Positions 8,296-17,600 of a DNA stretch of 23,181 bases are shown one piece after another (position 1 is the first letter of the stretch; each line of letters opens with the position of its first letter). The notes under the pieces were generated by a model. The model made no database searches and had not been told where the DNA came from. It saw only the letters and a list, made by a program, of their open reading frames with translations. The stretch covers positions 1 through 23,181 of the forward strand of contig JANDJZ010000109.1 in NCBI GenBank assembly GCA_027943245.1, in the 5' to 3' direction. The translations under genes were made by a program, and so were the position numbers. The DNA is from Acanthamoeba sp. SK_2022b. Taxonomy: Eukaryota; Discosea; Longamoebia; Acanthamoebidae.

Positions 8296-10261
8296 ATGGC
8301 CTGGAAGGTTGCGTTCTGCGTTGTGGTGCTCGCCGTGGTGGCCCTCCTCGTCGATCCCTTCGACATCTCGTCATTGACCAAACACAAGGAGGACTTCCTG
8401 CATCGATCTCCCTTACTCGACACACAGCCTGGTAACAGCTCTCTCACACAAGTCCTTTTCGACGCCTCGACCTCTGTTGATGGGTTGAAGCGGCTGGTGG
8501 CCTTCCTCGAAACCTCCACTACACGCGTACGATTATCAATCTCTCCCGCAACATTTTCCCCGACATCGATGATTAGAACTACGTAGCGCGCTGACTCGAG
8601 GATTTCATCAACAGGCTCTCATGTCCAGCTGGGTGGCGTGGGTCGCTCTCGCCTTCATCGTCTCGGCGCCCTGGACCCTTAGCTGGGGCTACGATTACTT
8701 CTGTTGTCCTCTTGACGTGACGCGCAGCCTCGAGGACGTCGAGCGTAGCGCCGATGGCAAGAAGTACCCGCCGTGGCAGCGCCCGCGCCGCCTGCGCGGA
8801 GCCATCCCCCCGCCCTACCCCAACGCCTGGTACAAGGTCTGCAACTCGCACGACATCCCCAAGGGGGAGTCACGCGACTTTGAGCTCCTCGGCCACTTCT
8901 TCGCCGTCTACCGCGGGGTATCGCCATCATTCTCGTAGTAGTGAGTTTCTATTTTTGTTGTTAATCATCCGGATTATTTGTTTACATTATTTATTTATTT
9001 ATATGATTCATTTAAATAATTATATTTCTTGCCTTTTCAACAGGAGGACGGCAAGGTGAGGATTCTCGACGCCTACTGCCCGCACATGGGCGCCAACCTG
9101 GGCGTGACGGGCCGCGTGGTGGGCAACGAGATCGCGTGCCCCTTCCACGGCTGGCAGTTTGACGGCGAGGGCAAGTGCACGCACATCCCCTACGCCGAGA
9201 AGGTGCCCGGCTTCATGAAGACCACCGCCTGGCCCTCGCTGGAGATGAACGGCTCCGTCCTCCTGTGGCACGACGCCGAGGGCCGCCCGCCGCTCTGGAT
9301 GCCCCACGACATCAAGGAGATCAACTCGGGCCGCTACAAGTGGCACGGCGCCGCCCTCCACCAAGTGAGGGCCCACATCCAGGAGATCCCCGAGAACGGC
9401 CCCGACACGGCCCACCTCAACTACCTCCACGTCCCCCTCGTGTTCCGCCTCCTCAACAAGATCGGCTTCCACCACGCCTGGGAGGCCTCCTGGGAGCCCG
9501 GCAAGGGCGTCGAGGAGCACCTGGTATCTCTCTCCCCTCAACCTGGCGCAGCGCGTTTCGTGCACGATTCGTTCACGATTCGTTTTGCTCATTCGTTGTC
9601 GACGTGATTTGTTTTGCGCGACGCGTCACGCAGGCGTTCATGCGGGTGATCCAGTCGGTCGAGTTCCGCGGGATGTACGTCCCCGGCACGCGCATCGACG
9701 TGGACATCATCCAAGTGGGCCCCAGCATGGTCCACCTCCACTTTGCCACCCCGTTCGGCAAGGTGATGCTCATCGAGACCGTCACCCCCGTCCAGCCCCT
9801 CCTCCAGCGCGTCACCCACCAGGTCTTTGCCGGTACACGTCCTCGCGACAAAAGAAAAAGCCCTCAGCCGCTCACTCACCCCTTTTCCTCGTCTTTTCTC
9901 TTCGGTTTTCTCTGCAGAGTGGACCGTGCCTCGCTTCTTCGCCAAGTTCATCATGGGCAACACCATCGTGCAGTTCGAGCGCGACGTGCCCATCTGGAAC
10001 AACAAGACCTACCTCAACAACCCCGGCCTCGTCAAGGAGGTTCGGCGCCACCGACACCAACGCGCTCAAATTCAATTCGGAGGCTGACGTGGCGTGCTTC
10101 CTTTCCTTCTCTCTCTCTCTCTCTCTCTGTGTGATGTGTGATGCGTGCAGGACGGGCCCATCGCCAAGTACCGCCGATGGTTCGCCAAGAACTTTTACTC
10201 GGAGAACTCGGAGAAGGTAGCGCGGGACAGGGTTAACAACACTGGCTCCATCGACTGGTAG
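8296..10261 (+). CDS. Rieske oxygenase, cholesterol 7-desaturase (Neverland/DAF-36) family
   Basis: Six exons, 8296-8526, 8615-8917, 9044-9523, 9634-9832, 9918-10039 and 10151-10261, join with agreeing phases into 481 residues. Introns are 88, 126, 110, 85 and 111 nt. The start ATG follows CAACA, a good context. Two hydrophobic segments near the N-terminus (about 6-22 and 82-100) should anchor it in the ER membrane. The Rieske motif C190-P-H192-x17-C210-x2-H213 is complete and binds the 2Fe-2S cluster. The mononuclear iron site is seen in NGPDTAHLNYLH with D299, H302 and H307. The C-terminal KYRRWFAKNFYSENS fits the family. Members introduce the 7,8 double bond into cholesterol or related sterols using O2 and electrons from a reductase. 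Acanthamoeba sterols carry 5,7-dienes, so a role in that step or in using dietary sterol is plausible. No partner reductase is in the window. Confidence 0.92.
10109..10128 (+). repeat. CT microsatellite in intron 5 of the Rieske gene
   Basis: Ten CT units, followed by a GT-rich stretch before the acceptor AG at 10149-10150. It probably serves as a long polypyrimidine tract. Confidence 0.9.
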
Positions 10262-10560
10262 ACGTCTCGTCCCTCGGCTATTTATTGTTCTTCATGTGCG
10301 ACTTCTGCTCGGTGCTGCGGACGAGGACGAGGATGAGGAGGGGAAAGGGGGACTGGCCTACGACGACGACGACATCGACGAGCTGCTGGTAACACACATC
10401 GCCTGGTCGTCGTCATTTTGTGGAGATTGAGAGGACCGTCCGTTCTTCATCTCTCTCTCTCTCTCTCTCTCTGAAGGAAGACGAGATGTCGTTGTGGGAG
10501 GTAGGAGGCGTGGGTGGTGGTTTAGCCTGTGCATGCTCAATGGTCAACTTTTGATAAATG
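10262..10560 (+). other. Region after the Rieske stop with an acidic open frame
   Basis: A frame open from before 10262 reads a run of Asp and Glu at about 10318-10390 (DEDEDEEGKG, then YDDDDIDELL) and reaches a good donor, GTAACA, at 10391. A pyrimidine-rich tract and an acceptor CTGAAG near 10477 follow, with a short frame EDEMSLWEV ending in TGA near 10552. Splicing the Rieske exon after GAGAAG (donor 10217) to an AG just before the acidic run would add this as a C-terminal tail in phase, at the cost of the present stop. Otherwise this is 3' UTR. I prefer the simple stop at 10261, since the family normally ends near FYSENS. Confidence 0.3.
10451..10472 (+). repeat. CT microsatellite (11 units)
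   Basis: This is a pure CT run just upstream of a possible acceptor (CTGAAG). It resembles the tract in Rieske intron 5 and supports, weakly, the idea of another intron here. Confidence 0.85.
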
Positions 10561-10915
10561 GACCCAACCAAGATTGTGCTGTAATATTAAATTCAAAGAT
10601 TGGAAGACATTGTGTGTGGGCGTGGATCCTGTTGTCTGTGCATGAAGCAAACACATATGTATGCCATGCCACGTCATGTTGTTTGGCCATACACTCTGTC
10701 CCATTGAAACTGTCACAGTTTGCATTCATGGTCAAGTTGTATTTGGGCAACTCTACTGCCCAAGGATGGTCCAAAGTCTCAGGGTGTGCCATGTTTTGTG
10801 GCCACTCTATGTTGTAACCTCCACCTTCACCTTTGCTGCCATTGACAGGCCACAGCATTATGCACCTTAATGCCAGCTTCATCATGTTGGCCCAAACAAC
10901 AAGCAGCTGTGCCAC
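10544..10915 (-). CDS. Orphan small frame, possibly a secreted protein
   Basis: A 123-codon frame starts with a hydrophobic stretch (MAQLLVVWANMM) and continues with several N-x-S/T sites (NGS, NLT, NGT, NIT) and five cysteines. It lies in an island with clearly less GC than the genes on either side, about half, and TG/CA-rich. I recognise no family. The opposite strand is also open over much of the island, so the frame may be chance. No splice signals or neighbours help to decide. Confidence 0.25.
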   Translation of the reverse strand: MAQLLVVWANMMKLALRCIMLWPVNGSKGEGGGYNIEWPQNMAHPETLDHPWAVELPKYNLTMNANCDSFNGTECMAKQHDVAWHTYVFASCTDNRIHAHTQCLPIFEFNITAQSWLGPFIKS

Positions 10916-11062
10916 TGTACCTTAAGATGTGTAGACAGCACTGTTTTTGTGATGAAGTCATCTTCCTCTCTTGACATATCTTCCCGCCTTAGCTCTTCGA
11001 AGAAGCTTGAGTTACGTTTTAGGTTCCGACTTAGATTTCATCACCTTGGTCGCCTTCACAGG

Positions 11063-11266
11063 ATGCCAGTGACTTTCGTTCTTCTAGCCGTCGTCCTGGC
11101 GTTAATGGGCCAGGCCATCTTGGCAGATAAAGTATACTCTGTTGCCAACAGCGACAGCACCAAAGGTTTTGTGCAGTTTTGAAACAACTCAGCAAACGGA
11201 GCGTCAGGCCTGGTACTCGCCCGCACGGAGGGTGCCTGCGACGTGGGCCTTGTCTACCTTACTTAG
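11063..11266 (+). pseudogene. Decayed small gene with a signal peptide
   Basis: The ATG at 11063 begins a textbook signal peptide (MPVTFVLLAVVLALMGQAILA, probably cut after ILA) followed by DKVYSVANSDSTKG. The frame stops at TGA 11180-11182 and is open again without a shift to TAG 11264-11266 (NNSANGASGLVLARTEGACD). Further stops follow immediately. Downstream DNA to about 11640 has frames that look coding in pieces, such as ALQEAIGDPHTPISDIRQ near 11355-11405 in another frame, so either introns or indels separate them. I could not build a convincing gene. It lies tail-to-tail with the giant gene on the other strand. Confidence 0.35.
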
Positions 11267-11274
11267 GGTTAGGG
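11263..11274 (+). repeat. Two TTAGGG units
   Basis: TTAGGG occurs twice in tandem inside the decayed gene and supplies its TAG. TTAGGG is the telomere repeat in many eukaryotes. Two units can arise by chance, so this is only a hint of an old repaired break. Confidence 0.6.
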
Positions 11275-11643
11275 CTACACCGCAAGCCTACCTGGGCCTG
11301 CTCGTTGAGACGTACTGTGGCTGTGGCGATGCTCCCAAGGCCCTCGCCAAGCGCTCTGCAGGAGGCCATCGGCGATCCGCACACTCCGATCTCCGACATC
11401 AGACAGGCCACGTCGATGCTCCTGGCCACGCTGCGGATTGAGACCAACAAGTGGTGGCGGTGGTGGGTGGGTGGTACACAGAGATATGGGCTGGGCCAAC
11501 ACAGGCGAGGTAGTGGGCAAAGAAGAAACGTCCCGATCTGCTGCTGCGAGGTACCTCAACATCCGCGAAAAAAAGGGCGAGGTGTGGTTTTTGATTGATA
11601 CAACGGGTTTACAAATGTTACTGTGGGATCACACAAGGGGTTT

Positions 11644-14600
11644 TCACAAGGGGTACATGGTGGAGCTATGCGTCTCGAGCTTGGGTCGAGTGCACTTGTA
11701 GATCACTGCGGCAGCTCCGACCACGAGCAGGGCCACAAGTACCAACACGAGGAACGACCCTCCCAGAGTGGTCGTGAGCACGATGAGCAGCGTGTGATCG
11801 TCTTCCTCCGGCTGGGGCTCCTCGGCACGAACCGAGCAGGCAAAGTCGAACTCGACCGTGAAGGTTGTGTTGATGAGGTTCTTATTGGAGAGAAGGCGGT
11901 AGGTGCCGGGCTTGAGGAACGGAGGAGTAGACACGGTCGTGCCGCGATCGAGCAGCACGTCGGGCACCGGCTGCGGTCCACTGAAGGAGATCACGTGGTC
12001 GAGACCATCCCGGTTCTCCAGCACCAGGACGTCACCGACAGCCAGGCGCTTGCCCTGCCACCATGTCGACCCATCGATCATCTGGGGCTCGATAAGCCTC
12101 ACGCGATGCGAGGTCGCAATGGCAACGTAGTGGCCCGTGTGCGGCACCACACGCGTTGTGTGTTCGGGCCGAAGGAGCTCGTAGTAGAAGGTCGTCTCGA
12201 ACCATTCGTGCACGTTGTTGCTGGGCATGATCGCACAGCAGTGGTCATACTCTTGCAAGTCGACCTTGTGCAGCGTGCTGTTGCTGTTGACCCCGGCGAG
12301 ACCCTTGGCGTCGGTGTAGACGCAGCGACCGCACACGTCGGCCTTCTTGGAGTTGTAGGTCACCTTGAGTTCGAACGTCACCGACGAGCTTTCCACAGTC
12401 GTGAGGCGGTAGATGCCAGGCTCCTGGACGACGACGTTGAGCGTGTTGCCTGGTCTCAAGGCGGCGTAGTCCCAACGCGTCTGGATCTGCTTGACGCGCG
12501 CGATGTCGGCCGGCACGTCGAGGCGGTACATGATGAACGTGTAAGAGTAGCCGGCGTGCAGATTGGTGATCGCCAGCGTCTCTCCGGTCTCGAGCGAGTT
12601 ACGCAGGACGATGGCCTCGAAGTCGCGGATGGTGATCGTCGTCTGTGCGAACGGCAGGAAGCAGCAGGCCGTGTTGTTGCCGCCGCACACGCCACAGAAA
12701 TCGCGCTTGGTGCCCGACCACGGTATTCCGTCGCAGCCAGAGCACTGCGTATTGTTTCCGCCACACACGAAGCACTGGTCGAGCTGTCCCTTGGGGCACG
12801 AACACGCCCTGTTTAAAAATCACGCGCGGCCCACATCAGACGCACGCACATGACTGCAAATGGGAAGATGTGTGCTGGCAAGGAGTTGTCGTACGGGTCC
12901 GTGATGACGTGCTGTCCGAAGCACTGGCCGGCGCAGTCCTTGTCAGCGTTGAATTCGCGCTTGGTGGTACCCAGCGAGCATTGGCCGCACTCGTCGATGA
13001 TGGCCGTGCCGTTGCACACTCCGGCGCAGTCCATGGCAGAGTTGGGCGTATGGCCGTCGCCCGCCTCGTAGCACACGCCGCAGTTGTCCGTCGTGGCATT
13101 GCCAAAGCACACTCCCTTGCAGTCCTTGTCGAGGTTGGGAGCCAGCCCGGTGGAACCCTCGGAGCACACGCCGCAGCTGTCGAGGTAGGCCGAGCCGTTG
13201 CACACGTTGTTGCAGTCGACGCGGTACCCGGAGCCATTGTAGTAGTTCTCCGGCGTGGCGCACACTCCACACGGGTTGAACTTGGCCGTGCCATTGCACA
13301 CGCCCAGGCAGTCCTTGACTTGGCTAATGTCCCGGCCCGACGAGCCGCCCACGCACACGTCACACTCGACGGTGGCACTGCCGTAGCACAGGTTGCTGCA
13401 GTCGAGCTTGTCCGCTGCGCAGCATGTGCCCCGCTTGTCCACTACGCCATCGCACGCCCTCATCACTAGGTGGCCACTGTTGCTGCCGTCTTCCTGATCC
13501 TGGTGGTCGGCGGCGTAGTCGCCCAAGGCAGCGGCGCTGTCGTAGTCAAAACGCTTGGCAGGGGCAGAGGCGTTGTAGCCGCACACTTCGCTTTCCTTGA
13601 TGGCGCAGATACCCGCGCATGTTTTCGTCATCGCATCCTAAGTATTGACGTGCAACATGGTTGATGGTGATGGTGAAGGTGGAGGTGAGTAGGTCTGATA
13701 TCTCCAAGATACATCACTCCGTAGTCCGCAAAGCAAACGAGAGGTTTTTTTTTGGTTGGACGTACATCGAGTTGAGTGGAGCCGCCGACGCATCGCAGGC
13801 ATGTGTTGATCCTGGCCGAACCGCCGCACACGCCGGCGCAGTCAATGCGGGTAGTGCCTTGGCAGACGCCGCGGCAATCGCGCACGGCAGTGCCGTTGCA
13901 AACGCCCGCGCAATCCATGCCATACGAAGCGTCGAGCGTGGTATCGCCGCCTACACAGTAGCCGCATGGGTTGAGCTTGCGGATGCCTCCGCACTCGCCC
14001 GCACAGTCGGCCAGTTCAGGGTGCGTGGCTGCCGAAGCGCCGCACACGCCACAATAATCGGGCGTAGAACCGTTGCACTTGCCCGTGCAGTCCCGAGCGA
14101 ATCCGGGCAAGAGGCCAGTCGAACCGCCGGTGCAGTAGCCGCACTCGTCAATCCTGGCCGTGCCGTTGCACACGCCAGCGCAGTCTGTGGCGTTGGTGGG
14201 ATCGTAGGCATCGACGAACGGGTCGTAGCAGACTCCACACGCGTCGCGCCGGGCGTTGCCAAAGGGTTTGCCCTTGCAGTCGAGACACGACGTGCCGTTA
14301 CCGCCGCACACACGGCACACGTCCATCTGAAGGTCCGACGGGTCGACGATGATGGTGCCGTGGAGGGCTGGGTTGTTGGAGTCGTGCCACACGTAGATGC
14401 CCGGGCTGAAGAACCTGTGCGGCGCACTGGCGCCGCCAGGGGCCATCACGTTGGGATCGACGGCGGCGGTCTGGGCGATCTCGGCAAAGTCGTACAGCGA
14501 CCATCCGCGAGCTGGGCCAAACCCGGAGAACGTGGGTACGCCGTAGGAGGTCGTGCCCTGCAAGCCAGCTCCTGTGCCTACCTCGGCTCCGCCTAGCTCG

Positions 14601-17600
14601 CCGTCGTTCTCCGGCTTATCATCCTCCTTCTTCTTGTCATCCCCTTCCTTCTCTGGCAAGCCAGCCGCTGCGGCCGCAGCACCGGCTGCAGCTGCATCTC
14701 CTGCTCCACCACCACCAGATGATCCGGAGCCACCGGCGGCTCCAGCCGCTGCACCCGCTGCAGCTCCGGCTGCGGCATCGGCCCGCCTCCTTCGCGAGTT
14801 GGGGCAGAGACAGTGGATCTTGTCCAGCGCAACGTCGTCGATGGAGCCGGTGGCGAGATCCTCCTCGTGGGCCCGCACGTCATAGAAGGAGCGGCCCGTG
14901 ATGTCCCGACGTCGGTTCTCGACGACCTCGCGAACGGCAGTGCTGTTGGTGGTGTCGTCGAAGATTTCGATCGAATTGATGTGGTCGAGTTGTCGCTTCT
15001 GGTGCTTGAGCATTGAAAGAGCCACTCTGCGTAGGGAGAAGGCCGGCTGCAGATGGGCGTGGCTCTTCCTCTTGGCAACCACCGCCGACACTCCGGTGCG
15101 GGCGGTTTTGCCCTGCAGGCTCTGCACCAGCTGATGCTGGCCCTCGAGGATGTCGTCGACGGTTGAGCGGCGACGCTGTTGGGTTGCTACAAGGAGGTCG
15201 TCCTCTTCAGCGCAACAGATGCCATTCATGTAGAAGTCTTCGATAGCGTCAGACTGTTCGTCGTCGTCGTCCTCCTCCTCTATGTACCCGTACTCATCGC
15301 TGAAGCGCCTTTCGTTGCGGGCCTCGCGAATGCCGCGCAGTCGCGACTCGTGCACGTATCGAGTCGGCGCGTCGACATGCCTGCGAGTGATCGCGTGTGT
15401 GCTATGTGAGTGAGCAGAACAGAGCTAGCTAATTCGTTAGCATAAGATCAGGCGCACCAGCCAGGGAAGCGGTGAAGACCCACTTCGTCGTTGTCCAGCG
15501 GCATGGCTGTGGTGGTACCAGTAGCGCGGGCAGACCTTACCGATCGGAGATACTTGGTGGTGGCGTCGGGGGCGGGATAGTTGCTCGAGGGGGCTTCTAC
15601 ATGGTCCTTCATGACCACCATGGAGAGGTACTTCTGGACAAAGGCGTTGACTGTCGCATCATCAAGGGTCATGGGTGGCACCTCGCCTTGGATGTCGTAT
15701 CCGCGCTGCTTGAGCGTCTCGAGCTCGAAAGAGGGCGCCCCGACGTAGTCGTAGACGCCGCCCGTGATGGCCACGTTCCAGTCGAGCATGTTCTCCCACA
15801 CGACCATGTCGCCCACTCTGACTCGCTTGTTCAGCGATTCGTCCTCGCCCAGGCGGATGTACTGTACGCTCGCCTGCGAGGGCTTGCGCACGCAGCACGT
15901 CGAGCCGTCGCCGCCGCACTTGCCGCAGATGTCCACAGTCTTGCCGGAGAGCGGCACGCCATCGCAGCCAGCGCACAGGGTGTTGTCGCCCCCGCAGATG
16001 CCGCACAGATCCACGTCGCCGAAGCAGGCCACCGAGACCTCCTGGCTCACGTGCGAGATGATGTTGTCGGGCGTCGTGTCGAAGCCCGAGTGGAGGATGA
16101 CGGCGTGCAGCTCTTGCAGGCCATAGAGCGCGGTGTTTTTCGTGTCCCAGTAGGCCGACAGGGTGTAGCGCGTGGTGGTTGCCACCGAGCCGCGGATGCG
16201 CGGGACGTTGATGGTGGAGATGAGCCTGCCGGAGCCGCCCACGCTGCCGTGCCACAGCTGAACGAGCACGTTCTGGCGCGTGAATGTGTCGCCAAGCACG
16301 GTGACGGAGACATCGTAGCCCTGCGTGTACTTCTTGCTCGGGCCGCCCTTGACAGGCTTGACGACGATGGTCGGATCGAGACGGATGGTCTGGAGCGTGT
16401 AGCCCTCGTCGCGCAGATTGTGGAACAACAGGTTGTAGGCTTGGTTGTTGTTCTCATGCATCTCGGCGATGTCATCGTTGTCATCGATCGTGGCGTGGAT
16501 GTTGTTGACGCCGTCGTACTTGAACATAAAGGACACCTCTCGCTGGTCCTGCGCCGGAATGATGTTGACCTTGACGACGCTGATGAGCGTGCGTCCGGCA
16601 AAGAGGCAAGTGAGGTCGAGGCAGTTGTCGGGGCTTCCGCGCCACAGGGCCACATTGACGTCGGATGCCTGCACGAGGGCCTTGTTGCGCACGGTCACCG
16701 TGACCTGCACGGTCTCGCCCAGCTTGGGGAAGGGCGGCGTGGCGACTATCTCCTTGGTGAGCATGGTGCGATCGCGCTTGAACGTGGTCCACCACCAGGG
16801 CAAGTTGAACGATGGGTCGGGCTTGTTGTAGGTGCGCTGCCACCAGGTGGATACGCCCGGGTAGTAGCCCGGCTCCGCGCTGTAGTCGACCTTGAGGTAC
16901 TCGTAGCCCTCGGCAGTCCTGGCCATCCACACGTAGGGCTGCACGCGGTAGGCGTACTGCGGCGCGATGGCCTCGAGGTAGCTGTGCACCGACGCATCGC
17001 GGTTGATCGCCGCCGAGTTGGTGGTGGAGTTCATCACTTCGTCCGAGCTCTCGGTGCGCCCGGCGTATCCGGCCGTGACCGAGACGCCCAGCGGCAGCTT
17101 GTTCGACAGGCCCACGCCCATGAAGGCGCCCATGAAGGAGACGTCGGTCTGGACGTTGATGCCCGCCGTGCCGCCAGAGGCGTACCGGTCGGCCGAGTGG
17201 TCGATCGAGACCTTGTTCTGCGACCGGCCCGACTGCTGATCAACCCACTGCTCATGCGCGTTGGGACCGAGCGTAACCTTCTCGCCCACCATGATGCGGT
17301 TGACCGGATTGAAGTCGGTAGGTGCTCGCGACGAATAGGTGAGCAGGTTGAAGGGCTCGTGGTCGGGCGTGAACCACCAGAGGTCGCGACCGTCGCCCTT
17401 CTGCACGCAGCGTTCGCCGCAGCTGGACGAGAGCCAGATGTCGAGTGAGCCCACCTGATTGTTGTTCTGGTCGACGACCGGATAGCGCCACAGGTCCTTG
17501 TCCGTCGAGATGTAGAGCACCGAGTCATCACCCGAAGCCACCATATCGCGCGCCACGGCGATCTGCTCCATGTGCGCCGTGCCCGAGTTGGCCGACGACT

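Noticed and set aside
9175..10134. A 319-codon + frame over the Rieske gene
   Set aside because: It is out of frame with the Rieske motif, runs through two introns and is a Pro/Arg-rich shadow of GC-rich coding DNA.
15472..17448. A 658-codon open frame on the + strand opposite the giant gene
   Set aside because: It mirrors the codon structure of the spliced minus-strand gene, which has recognisable domains and intron phases. The + frame is Val/Asp/Arg/His-rich with no domain. The same applies to 11623-12816, 12645-13469, 17572-18786 and 18895-20241.
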